In this document: in pieces, positions 1 through 6,968 of the stretch
Numbering within the stretch: position 1 is the first letter of the stretch
Layout of the letters: every line of letters starts with the position of its first letter
Source of the DNA: UBA9732 sp031935845
GTDB taxonomy: Bacteria; Spirochaetota; Spirochaetia; Sphaerochaetales; Sphaerochaetaceae
Length of the DNA stretch: 11,431 nucleotides
Assembly: GCA_031935845.1 (NCBI GenBank)
Contig: JAJBWA010000070.1
Coordinates: forward strand, 1 to 11,431
Direction: 5' to 3'
Made by a program: the position numbers and the translations under genes
The notes under the pieces: model-generated
What the model was told of the DNA's origin: nothing
What the model saw: only the letters and a program-made list of their open reading frames with translations
The model's database searches: none

Positions 1-126
1 ATGGCAGATGTCGTGCAGTACAAGCTTACACACGCCGACGGATCGGTTCTTATAGTGAACAAGGATGCCATCCCGTCACTGCAGATTCCGCAGGAGTCTG
101 ATCTCGTTACAATCGAGGCCATGTGA
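1..126 (+). CDS. Short ORF or 3' end of an upstream gene, function unknown
   Basis: An open frame runs from the first base to a TGA at 124-126. It encodes 41 residues beginning MADVVQYKLTHADGS and ending DLVTIEAM. The first codon is ATG, but no upstream sequence is visible, so I cannot tell whether this is a complete small gene or the C-terminal end of a longer one. The peptide is polar, with alternating beta-type residues and no signal peptide or membrane segment. I recognise no family. It is followed by hairpins that could end its transcription, which supports a real transcribed gene ending here. Confidence 0.45.
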   Translation: MADVVQYKLTHADGSVLIVNKDAIPSLQIPQESDLVTIEAM

Positions 127-132
127 CAACAC

Positions 133-160
133 GTAGGCGGGTTTCCGTCTACTCTTTCTT
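133..160 (+). terminator. Possible weak hairpin terminator
   Basis: GTAGGCGG (133-140) and CCGTCTAC (145-152) form an 8-bp stem with one G-U pair around a GTTT loop. TCTTTCTT follows (153-160), a broken T-tract. It lies 6 bp after the stop of the first ORF and just before a stronger terminator, so the two may act in tandem. The interrupted T-tract makes it doubtful alone. Confidence 0.3.
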
Positions 161-170
161 GAATGACATG

Positions 171-195
171 CGCCCCCGTCTCTGGGGGCGTTTTT
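171..195 (+). terminator. Rho-independent terminator
   Basis: CGCCCCC (171-177) pairs perfectly with GGGGGCG (184-190) around a 6-nt loop, followed immediately by TTTTT (191-195). This is a textbook intrinsic terminator for transcription entering from the left. It ends only 18 bp before the GGT start codon. The GGT-like gene therefore either has a promoter overlapping this hairpin or depends on read-through. Confidence 0.78.
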
Positions 196-213
196 GTGAG
201 ACAGGTGATGCTT

Positions 214-2046
214 ATGAAGACCATCCGTAAAACAGTCCTGATCCTTGCGGTCCTGATTGCCGTTCTGGCTTTCACCGGCTGCTCGAAATCACAGGACAGC
301 AATGCTTCCACAACAACAGCTACGGCAGCTGCAACAACAACGGCAGAAACCAAAGCTCCTGAGGCCCAGGAGAGCACCAAGACTCAGGAATATGATTTCC
401 CGAGCGACATTTTCGGGACCGGAGCCGTCGGTGCCAACGGTGCGGCCGCATGTGCAAGTCCCCTTGCTGCCCAGATTGCAGTTGACATCATGGAAAGGGG
501 CGGAAACGCCATCGATGCCGCAGTGGGCATGATCTATGCGGTAGGTCTTCTTGAGCCTGCGGCCAGCGGAGTGGGCGGAGCAGGACAGATGACCGTCTAT
601 CTGGCCGACCAGGACAAGTACATCACCATCGAATACATGACGCAGGCTCCCGGAAAAGCCATTGCAGGCGAGATAGAGACATCAAGCTCGGACAATCCCC
701 CGGCAGTGACCTCCATTGCCATCCCGGGCGTGGTCCACGGAACCCTCACGGCTCTGGAGAAGTGGGGAACAATGACCCCGCGTGAGGTGCTTCAGCCGGT
801 CATCGACCTTGCCCGCAAGGGTTTCCCCGTCACCGAGAGATGGAACACGAACATCGAGGGACGTTACCAGAACCTCAAGGCCTACGACTACACCATGGGC
901 CTCTACACTGATGACGGATTCCTCTACAGTGTGGGCGACATCGTAAAGAACAACGACCTTGCCGACACGCTTGAGCTGATTGCAGACCAGGGAATCAAGG
1001 GCTTCTACGACAGCGAGTTCACCGACAAGATGGTGGACTACATCCAGGGCCTCGGCGGAATCCTGACGCATGAGGATTTTGCCCAGTACACGTCCGTGAT
1101 CAGGGAGCCGATTTCCACAACGTACAGGGGATATACGGTCTACACCACGGGCGGTCCTTCCACAGGAGGAGCCGCACTTCTCGAGGCCCTGAACATTGTT
1201 GAGAACTTCGACCTTTCGTCATACGGTGCAGACAGCCCGGAGACGGTCAACATCATGGCCGAGGCCTTCTCGATGGGATACAAGGACGGAAATGCCTACA
1301 TGGCTGACCCGACCTATTACGACATTCCCGTCCAGACGATCATCTCCAAGGACTATGCCAAGGAGCGTGCCGCAAAGATCACTCCGGAGGCCAAGCAGAA
1401 GATGGTGGGTGCCGGACGCCTGACGGTAAAGCTCAACTCCACGGGAGAGGCGGTTGCCGCAAGCACTGCAGTTGACCAGGGCGGTACCAGCCACATGGTG
1501 GTGATGGACAAATACGGCAACGTGGTCTCCACCACGAACACCAACGGAATCAACTTCGGAAGTGCCGTAGCGGTTCCCGGAACAGGATTCGTGTTCACCG
1601 CACACCTGTCCAACCTGAACAACGCACCCGGGGCTTCCGTGAACATGCTGATGCCGTACATCAGGGTGTGTTCCACCACGTGTCCCTCGATCGTGGCCGA
1701 TTCCAGCGGCAAGCCTGTCCTTGCAGTGGGATCTCCCGGAAACTGGGCACTTGTCTCGGCAGCCTTTGCCGCAATCGTCAACTACATCGATTTCGACATG
1801 GACATCGCCCAGGCCACCAATGCGCCCAGGACATGGAAGGACGGCATGACCATCAAGGACCTCTACATCGAGGGCGGCTACAGTCCAGAGACCATCAAGG
1901 CCGTGGAGGCCATGGGGTACACGCTGATCGACCAGGACCACGAGTACAGCTCGCACGTCGGATGTATTGCGGCAATCGAGAAGAAGGACGGTCTGTTCTA
2001 TGCCATCGGTGATGACAGAAGACATTACGGATCTGCTGCGTACTGA
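214..2046 (+). CDS. Gamma-glutamyltransferase-family (Ntn-hydrolase) lipoprotein, atypical active site
   Basis: This 610-aa protein belongs to the GGT family, whose precursors self-cleave before a catalytic Thr and then hydrolyse or transfer gamma-glutamyl groups. I chose ATG 214 because AGGTG (203-207) sits 6 nt upstream; ATG 208 is an alternative. A signal peptide with lipobox FTGC places the lipid-carrying Cys at 23, followed by a Thr/Ala-rich linker to ~60. GGT hallmarks follow: RGGNAIDAAV (95-104), GVGG (119-122), the QGGTSH cleavage site with Thr425 as the expected nucleophile, GSPGN (506-510) and ATNAPR (534-539). Several gamma-glutamyl-binding residues of E. coli GGT are not kept: the position of Arg114 is Met142, that of Asn411 is Gly445, and the NQMDDF segment reads AHLSNL. 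The lid-loop region also looks shortened. The fold and self-processing are likely, but the substrate may not be glutathione. It should face outside the cytoplasm, beside transporter and M14 genes. Confidence 0.88.
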   Translation: MKTIRKTVLILAVLIAVLAFTGCSKSQDSNASTTTATAAATTTAETKAPEAQESTKTQEYDFPSDIFGTGAVGANGAAACASPLAAQIAVDIMERGGNAIDAAVGMIYAVGLLEPAASGVGGAGQMTVYLADQDKYITIEYMTQAPGKAIAGEIETSSSDNPPAVTSIAIPGVVHGTLTALEKWGTMTPREVLQPVIDLARKGFPVTERWNTNIEGRYQNLKAYDYTMGLYTDDGFLYSVGDIVKNNDLADTLELIADQGIKGFYDSEFTDKMVDYIQGLGGILTHEDFAQYTSVIREPISTTYRGYTVYTTGGPSTGGAALLEALNIVENFDLSSYGADSPETVNIMAEAFSMGYKDGNAYMADPTYYDIPVQTIISKDYAKERAAKITPEAKQKMVGAGRLTVKLNSTGEAVAASTAVDQGGTSHMVVMDKYGNVVSTTNTNGINFGSAVAVPGTGFVFTAHLSNLNNAPGASVNMLMPYIRVCSTTCPSIVADSSGKPVLAVGSPGNWALVSAAFAAIVNYIDFDMDIAQATNAPRTWKDGMTIKDLYIEGGYSPETIKAVEAMGYTLIDQDHEYSSHVGCIAAIEKKDGLFYAIGDDRRHYGSAAY

Positions 2047-2171
2047 GCATGATTTCATCCGGCATTTCTGCGCTTCGCCTCGAAGCCTACCATAAAGGTA
2101 TGTCTTCTCGGCTCATCGCAGTCTGCCGGCGAACTCAAGCTCAGGTTATTAGTGATGATTGAGGTTATCGA
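2047..2171. other. 125-bp gap between GGT-like gene and permease 1
   Basis: GCTTCG (2072-2077), loop CCT and CGAAGC (2081-2086) form a perfect 6-bp hairpin. TACC/GGTA (2088-2100) forms a small second one. Neither has a T-tract, so neither is a convincing intrinsic terminator. I see no clear -35/-10 pair. A ribosome binding site GAGG (2161-2164) lies 7 nt before the permease ATG. The gap may hold a promoter or an RNA structure, but nothing here is decisive. Confidence 0.4.
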
Positions 2172-3434
2172 ATGAGAAACGAGATAGTCGTGGCACTTGT
2201 GATGCTCCTGATTTCCATCGGAGGATCCGTTGCCACTCGCAATGACAGGAAATGGTCGGTCTTCTTCCTGTTCCTGGCTTCCGTTGCGGGAAGTCTGGCT
2301 GCAGGCATGGGGATCAGATTCAGGGAGATAGTCGAGGGTCCGTTCGGATTCCTGGACAGCATGCTCTGCGTCTGCGCCGCATCCGTGCTTGTGGCTGTTC
2401 TGGACAGGAGCGGAGCCTTCGGGTATCTGGCGGACAGGGTCTTTTCCATACGCAACAGGACGCTGAAGGCATTCTGTGTTCTTTTCCTGATTGCCCTGCC
2501 GTCCATGCTGACAGGGTTTGCGGGTTCAAGTCTGCTTACTACAGGGAAGCTGTTCAGGGAGCATACAAAGGAACAGGATCAGAAGAAGGTGCATCTCACG
2601 GTATGTGTGGGAGCCTTCATAGGCGTGATCCTTCCTCCCAACTGCATACCTGCCATGATAGCGGCAAACGGAGCCGGAAGCGTGCTTCCGACACCTTATG
2701 CAGGATTCTTCCTTCCGCTTCTGGTCATCGGACTTCCGGCGTTCATCGTCTACGCACTGATGCGCAGGAATATTCTGGCATCAGCTGTATCGGAAGGAAG
2801 GTCTGAATCAAAGTCTGCTCTGATTTCACTGATCGTGCTTGCCGTCACTGCAGTGGCGGCACTCTTCGACGGGGTGCTGCCCAATGTCCTGTATCTGGGA
2901 GGAAACACTCTGGTATTCTTTGTCGCTTCAATCCTCGTGATTGCGGTGAGCAAGGGATTCGGAGGATTCAAGGCCTGCTTTGACGCCGTCTCGGACGGCC
3001 TGATGAAGGCCGTGGTTCCCATGGCCGTGGTGTTCGCGCTGGGATCGTTCATCGAAGTCAGTTCCATGACGGGTGTGCGCGGTCTCTACAGCATGTGGAT
3101 ACTGCCGTACGACGTGGTGCCCGTGATGCTGGTCATGATGGCTGCGGCACTGGTCATAGGATACTTCTTCTCAACGCCGGTTCCGGCATTCCTGATGACC
3201 TATGCTGTTTTCCCCATAGGATGGCTGGCAAATACGGTGCCCGTGGCCGGACTGGGAGCCGCTCTGGCGGTTGTGGCCCTGATTGCGCGTAACGGCGGAA
3301 TCGTGAACTGCAGGGAGAACGGACTGAAGTCTTCGGAAGTCCTGAAGGAAGTCTGGCTTCCCGTGGTCCTGGTTCTGGCTGTCGGAATCATATTCGTGAT
3401 ATTCGGCGACAGCCTGACGTTTCTGGTAAGGTAG
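2172..3434 (+). CDS. DctM-like (TRAP large permease / IT superfamily) transporter, copy 1
   Basis: This 420-aa protein is almost entirely hydrophobic, with roughly ten or more membrane segments, close to the ~425 aa usual for TRAP large permeases. It matches the second permease at 5524 over its length: FREIVEGPFGFLDSML (50-65) aligns with LRHLFEGTFTYVDTIL, and GVILPPNCIPAM (151-162) with GMAAPPINIPAM. The PPxxIPAM block resembles the conserved helix-break motif of the DctM family. The C-terminal counterpart, PPTALAG in copy 2, is missing here and replaced around IARNGGIVNCRENGLKSS (371-388). The segment after GSS at 118-120 is also shorter. ATG 2172 follows GAGG by 7 nt. The small membrane gene begins 13 bp downstream and an M14 gene after that, so the three are probably co-transcribed. 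Substrate is unknown, and other IT-superfamily families are possible. Confidence 0.8.
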   Translation: MRNEIVVALVMLLISIGGSVATRNDRKWSVFFLFLASVAGSLAAGMGIRFREIVEGPFGFLDSMLCVCAASVLVAVLDRSGAFGYLADRVFSIRNRTLKAFCVLFLIALPSMLTGFAGSSLLTTGKLFREHTKEQDQKKVHLTVCVGAFIGVILPPNCIPAMIAANGAGSVLPTPYAGFFLPLLVIGLPAFIVYALMRRNILASAVSEGRSESKSALISLIVLAVTAVAALFDGVLPNVLYLGGNTLVFFVASILVIAVSKGFGGFKACFDAVSDGLMKAVVPMAVVFALGSFIEVSSMTGVRGLYSMWILPYDVVPVMLVMMAAALVIGYFFSTPVPAFLMTYAVFPIGWLANTVPVAGLGAALAVVALIARNGGIVNCRENGLKSSEVLKEVWLPVVLVLAVGIIFVIFGDSLTFLVR

Positions 3435-3447
3435 AAGGAGGGTGAGG

Positions 3448-3594
3448 ATGCTTCAGATAATCTATTATGTCATCGTCACGGTGTTCGCACTGCTTCTTCT
3501 GGTGAACATTCTTAAAAAGCGGCCATTTACCGAGCTTGTGTGCATTGCATTCGTGCTGGTCACATTCGCTCTCAGGGCGCTTCATATAAAATGA
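3448..3594 (+). CDS. 48-aa two-helix membrane protein, candidate permease subunit, copy 1
   Basis: A 48-codon ORF follows a strong ribosome binding site, AAGGAGGGTGAGG (3435-3447), and fills the space between permease 1 and the M14 gene. The peptide has two hydrophobic helices (~2-20 and ~28-44) separated by the positively charged turn NILKKRPF, predicting a hairpin with the loop in the cytoplasm. It is related to the 49-aa product at 6812 in the same position after permease 2. They share VNxxxK in the turn region and VTxxLRxLxxK at the C-terminus. Conservation, position and good ribosome binding sites make it a real gene although it is shorter than common cutoffs. By position it takes the place of the small DctQ subunit of TRAP systems, but DctQ has about four helices and over 150 aa. 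Partnering with the permease is my inference. Confidence 0.8.
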   Translation: MLQIIYYVIVTVFALLLLVNILKKRPFTELVCIAFVLVTFALRALHIK

Positions 3595-3604
3595 GGAGGG
3601 GAGC

Positions 3605-4750
3605 ATGAGCTACATAAAGAACATCGTGGTCATTGCAGTTGCCCTCCTATTTGCAGTCATGGCATCGGTTGATTTCATCGCCATGCACACGCAGGAGCCG
3701 ATAGCTTCCAATCCCAACGTGACTGAAGTCAGGATGCTCTCCGATTACTGCTCCGGACTCAAGGGAACCGCCCTTGATACGGAAGTCTATGTCTTCGACA
3801 GCGGGAAACCGGGCGGAGACCTTCTGATTCTCGGAGGAACACATCCCAATGAAAGTGCAAGTCCCGTGGCCGCAATCGCCATGATCGAGAACATCAGATG
3901 CATGCAGGGAAGGATCTTCATCATTCCGTGGACAAACAAGAGCGGCTTCACGCATACGTCGCCGCTTGACGGAATGCAGGACTTCTTCGACATAGAGCTT
4001 TCGGACGGAAGCAAAAGGACTTTCAGGGTCGGAAACCGCCTGACCAATCCCGTCGACCAGTGGCCTGACTACACGTACTACATGGGGTCTTCGGGCAGAC
4101 AGCTTTCCGATACCGAGATTGCCGAGATAAGGAACGTCGACAGACTGTACTACGGAAATCCGGACGGTGTCCTGACGGAGATGGTTTGTGCCGGAATCTT
4201 CAATCTCATCAATGAAGAGGGCATCGATCTTACGATGGACATGCATGAGGGTTCTCCCGAGTTCCTGTACCTGGACTGCACCATGGTGAACATGAAGGCC
4301 GACAACCAGAAGGCAATGACCATAGCCCAGAGCATGGCGCTGGACATGCAGCTCGAGGATCTGGACATGCGCGCCGAGTACTCCGGCGTGAAATCGTACG
4401 GACTCTCACACAGGAGTCTGGGAGACAACACGGCTTCCATGATGACGCTGATGGAGACGTACAATCCGTCGATGGGTCCGCTTCACGGAAAGATGACGGA
4501 TGAGCTGATCGTCGACGGCAACGAGCCCAACTACAGGCAGGCCCACCTTGACGGATACATCTATTTCGATGTTCCCGAGGACGGATATCCGCTTGTCCAG
4601 AGGGTTGCCCGTCATGTGACGTGCATCCGCTATCTTGCCGAGAACTTCAGCATGGTCTATCCGGACAAGGCCATTGCCTTCGACGGGTTGGGAAGCTATT
4701 CCGACATGGTAGGTGCAGGACTTGGAAAAATCCTGAAACCGGTGGACTGA
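3605..4750 (+). CDS. Membrane-anchored M14 metallopeptidase (AstE/aspartoacylase-like), copy 1
   Basis: This 381-aa protein has an N-terminal hydrophobic segment (~5-26, a signal peptide or anchor without lipobox), so the catalytic domain lies outside the cytoplasm. Zn-ligand motifs of the M14 family are present: GGTHPNE (His80, Glu83) and MDMHEG (His214). TLMETYN supplies the candidate catalytic Glu284. The family's substrate-binding NxNR motif reads NVDR (177-180), keeping Arg180 but replacing Asn with Asp. A block shared with the paralogue at 6969 reads FRVGNRLTNPVDQWPD (140-155). AstE/AspA-type enzymes release an acyl group from N-acyl amino acids, while other M14 members cleave peptides. 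Sequence cannot decide between these here. GAGGAGGGG just upstream is the ribosome binding site, and the start lies 10 bp after the small membrane gene. Confidence 0.83.
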   Translation: MSYIKNIVVIAVALLFAVMASVDFIAMHTQEPIASNPNVTEVRMLSDYCSGLKGTALDTEVYVFDSGKPGGDLLILGGTHPNESASPVAAIAMIENIRCMQGRIFIIPWTNKSGFTHTSPLDGMQDFFDIELSDGSKRTFRVGNRLTNPVDQWPDYTYYMGSSGRQLSDTEIAEIRNVDRLYYGNPDGVLTEMVCAGIFNLINEEGIDLTMDMHEGSPEFLYLDCTMVNMKADNQKAMTIAQSMALDMQLEDLDMRAEYSGVKSYGLSHRSLGDNTASMMTLMETYNPSMGPLHGKMTDELIVDGNEPNYRQAHLDGYIYFDVPEDGYPLVQRVARHVTCIRYLAENFSMVYPDKAIAFDGLGSYSDMVGAGLGKILKPVD

Positions 4751-4802
4751 ATGGTTTTGAATTGTTTGATTTTGTAATATCATATATGCATTGGAGGATG
4801 CT
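4751..4802 (+). promoter_or_regulatory. AT-rich intergenic region, likely internal promoter
   Basis: This 52-bp gap is much richer in A/T than its surroundings and is the only sizeable break in the operon after 3434. Candidate elements include TTGTTT (4762-4767) as -35 with TATGCA (4785-4790) as -10, spaced 17 bp. TAATAT (4775-4780) is an alternative -10 with a poor -35. No terminator is visible, so read-through from upstream is also expected. GGAGG (4793-4797) serves the next gene. Confidence 0.4.
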
Positions 4803-5510
4803 ATGAAAAAAATTGCCGTTCTGATCCTGGCCTTGGCCTTGATCCTTACATTCGCTTCCTGCAGCAAGAGCTCATCTTCGTCTGCTTCTTCGGCATCGGC
4901 TTCGACTTCGGCCCAGACCACGACTCCTTCTACTGGAACGGTGGATTCCGAGTACGATCCCAACAAGAACGTCGATTTCAAACAGGAAACCAGCGAGGAC
5001 AAAAGAGTCGTCACCATCGGTACCATAGACAAGAGCCTGTACAAGCAGCCGGTTTTCGTGACATCCTTCGGCCAGAGCACCGATGCTGCCATGCTCGACA
5101 CCGTCATGAAGAGGATCGGAGTCGACTATGTCTACAATGCCACTGCCACGGCTGATGCCATGAAGGGCTACAAGACCGTCATCATTGCAGTCGGTGCCAG
5201 CACAAAGGGTCTCGGAGCCGCCGGAATCTCCGAAGCAGAGGAGACCGCCCGCGCCAAGGAAATCATGGAATTCATCAACGCAAATGAAATCGAGGTCATC
5301 TGCTGCCATATCGGAGGTTCCGCACGCAGGGGAACACTGTCCGACCTCTATGCCGACATGGTCATGGAGAAGGCCAGCTGGATAGTCCTCAAGGAAGACG
5401 CCAACTTCGACTACAAGTTCACCAAGTACGCCGAGGAGCACAAGAAGCCCATCAGCCTGATCTACGCCACAAAGGATGCCCTGACGGTATTCACCGAAGT
5501 ATTCCAGTGA
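4803..5510 (+). CDS. Lipoprotein resembling the DUF6305 family, candidate transporter partner
   Basis: A 235-aa predicted lipoprotein starts at ATG 4803, 5 nt after GGAGG; an upstream TTG in frame would swallow the ribosome binding site. The signal peptide ends at lipobox FASC (Cys20), followed by a Ser/Ala/Thr-rich linker to ~45. The rest looks like an alternating alpha/beta domain with short motifs: VFVTSFGQSTDAAML (84-98), VGASTKGLGAAGI (130-142) and HIGGSARRGTLSD (169-181). These blocks agree with my recollection of DUF6305 proteins, which have no known function; this is from memory only. It lies between the two permease/M14 modules and 13 bp before permease 2. As an extracytoplasmic lipoprotein beside DctM-like permeases it could be a solute-binding component, but it does not look like a DctP-type binding protein. 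The binding role is inference. Confidence 0.75.
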   Translation: MKKIAVLILALALILTFASCSKSSSSSASSASASTSAQTTTPSTGTVDSEYDPNKNVDFKQETSEDKRVVTIGTIDKSLYKQPVFVTSFGQSTDAAMLDTVMKRIGVDYVYNATATADAMKGYKTVIIAVGASTKGLGAAGISEAEETARAKEIMEFINANEIEVICCHIGGSARRGTLSDLYADMVMEKASWIVLKEDANFDYKFTKYAEEHKKPISLIYATKDALTVFTEVFQ

Positions 5511-5523
5511 TGAAGGTCGTCCG

Positions 5524-6801
5524 ATGGATATCGAGCTGATCTGTCTGCTTTCCATGCTGGCAGTGTTCCTGCTGGCGAATCTCCTGTTCAAGCTGCCGGT
5601 GAGTATCTCGATGATACTCGGGGCGATTGCCGGTGCCCTTGTGGGCGGACAGGGTATTCCCCTCAGGCATCTGTTCGAGGGTACGTTCACCTATGTGGAC
5701 ACCATCCTGATAATATCCACCGCCATGCTTTTCATGACGGTGATCCAGGAATCGGGAGCACTTGAGGCTCTCAACGCGCTGATAGTGACCAAGCTCCACA
5801 AGGTCCCGGCCCTGATGCTGGTCATGCTGATGCTGGTGATAATGTTCCCCGGAATGATTACCGGATCATCCACCGCAGCGGTGCTGAGCGCAGGTGCTCT
5901 GGTTGCACCGGTGCTGCTTCTGATAGGTATTCCCAAGGAGAAGGCCGGAGCCATCATAGCCATAGGCGCCATAATGGGAATGGCTGCTCCTCCGATCAAC
6001 ATTCCCGCCATGCTCATCGGCGGAGGCGTGGACATGCCGTACATCGGTTTCGACGGGCCTCTTTTCCTTCTGACCATTCCCTGTGCGGTCTTTGCCGTTC
6101 TTTTCCTTGGCCTGAAGTACTGCAGGAACCTGGACATCGAGAAGCTCAAGGAAGGTCTGGATCTGGAGGTCGGAAAGAAATACGGGTTCAGGCTCTATAT
6201 CCCGATCATCGTCCTGTTCGTTCTGCTTGTGGTCTCAAAGGCCTTCCCGAAGTTTCCGCAGCTGGGGACATGCCTCATCTTCCTGATTTCCGCAGTGGTG
6301 GGCCTGTTCACCGGAAGAAGGTTCAATTTCTGGAAGAAATCGCTTGATGCCATGGAGACCACGATTCCCGTGCTTGCCAAGCTCATGGGCGTGGGAATGT
6401 TCATACAGGTTCTGACACTGGTGGGGGCAAGAGGCTGGATAGTGGTCAGCTGCCTCGGACTGGGCATGGTGTTCGTGTACATCGCCACGTTTACCATCAT
6501 GCCCGGATTCGGTGCCATCAGCTCATACGGAGCGGCATCCGTCATCGGAGTTCCGTTCCTTCTGGTCATAATCCAGAACACTGTGTGCAACGACATAATC
6601 GTGGCCGCCGTCCTGGCGTTCACATGCTGTCTGGGAGACCTGATGCCTCCCACGGCCCTTGCAGGAAACTACGCCGCACAGATCGTGGGGCTCAAGTACA
6701 ACAAGGTACTCAGATGCTGCATCATACCGTTTGTGGTGTGCATCGCCGTCGCCGTACTTGTCATCTTCAACACGAATGCGCTTGCATTCCTGACGGCATG
6801 A
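5524..6801 (+). CDS. DctM-like (TRAP large permease / IT superfamily) transporter, copy 2
   Basis: A 425-aa polytopic membrane protein of the length typical for TRAP large permeases. Two internally similar halves each carry a proline-pair motif: GMAAPPINIPAM (152-163) in the first and GDLMPPTALAG (371-381) in the second. Both are expected where helices break to form the transport site in the IT superfamily. LFEGTFTYVDTILI (50-63) and FPGMITGSS (108-116) are further conserved-looking blocks. AAGGT (5512-5516) is the likely ribosome binding site, 13 bp after the lipoprotein stop. The next gene's AGGAGGG overlaps the stop codon, indicating tight translational coupling. It is homologous but clearly diverged from the permease at 2172 and looks the more canonical of the two. 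A Na+-coupled carboxylate or amino-acid-derivative substrate would fit the family, but no substrate can be read from the sequence. Confidence 0.85.
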   Translation: MDIELICLLSMLAVFLLANLLFKLPVSISMILGAIAGALVGGQGIPLRHLFEGTFTYVDTILIISTAMLFMTVIQESGALEALNALIVTKLHKVPALMLVMLMLVIMFPGMITGSSTAAVLSAGALVAPVLLLIGIPKEKAGAIIAIGAIMGMAAPPINIPAMLIGGGVDMPYIGFDGPLFLLTIPCAVFAVLFLGLKYCRNLDIEKLKEGLDLEVGKKYGFRLYIPIIVLFVLLVVSKAFPKFPQLGTCLIFLISAVVGLFTGRRFNFWKKSLDAMETTIPVLAKLMGVGMFIQVLTLVGARGWIVVSCLGLGMVFVYIATFTIMPGFGAISSYGAASVIGVPFLLVIIQNTVCNDIIVAAVLAFTCCLGDLMPPTALAGNYAAQIVGLKYNKVLRCCIIPFVVCIAVAVLVIFNTNALAFLTA

Positions 6802-6811
6802 GGAGGGTGCG

Positions 6812-6961
6812 GTGCTTAAGTTCGTATATCTTGCAATCGTAGCCTTCGTGCTTGTCCTTATTACCGTCAATATGTTCAGAAAGAAGAAGAACTTCTTCTT
6901 CCAGCTGGATGCCGCGATCGTGATGGTGACGCTTCTCCTGCGTCTGTTGCTGCTGAAGTGA
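6812..6961 (+). CDS. 49-aa two-helix membrane protein, candidate permease subunit, copy 2
   Basis: A 49-codon ORF starts at GTG 6812, 4 nt after AGGAGGG (6801-6807), which overlaps the stop of permease 2. Two hydrophobic helices (~3-19 and ~30-46) flank a basic turn, NMFRKKKNFF, and the protein ends in VTLLLRLLLLK. Aligned with the 48-aa protein at 3448 it keeps the N-terminal ML, the VN before the basic turn, a Phe just after it, and the VTxxLRxLxxK tail. It occupies the same slot between permease and M14 gene. Recurrence of gene order and sequence argues strongly that both are translated. The GTG start and small size explain why it could be missed. A role as an accessory subunit of the adjacent permease is inferred from position and topology only. 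Confidence 0.78.
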   Translation: MLKFVYLAIVAFVLVLITVNMFRKKKNFFFQLDAAIVMVTLLLRLLLLK

Positions 6962-6968
6962 GGTGCGC

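Noticed and set aside
163..213. Longer GGT start at 163
   Set aside because: It would translate through the intrinsic terminator and lengthen the N-terminus ahead of a clean lipoprotein signal; AGGTG fits ATG 214.
1219..2058. 279-codon minus-strand ORF opposite the GGT-like gene
   Set aside because: A shadow of the real gene: composition is low in typical protein character, with no ribosome binding site or motifs.
2049..2162. 37-codon ORF in the gap between the GGT-like gene and permease 1
   Set aside because: No ribosome binding site, no recognisable composition, and it overlaps hairpins; probably chance.
6963..6968. GTG start for the second M14 gene
   Set aside because: It lies within the GAGG ribosome binding site that serves ATG 6969.
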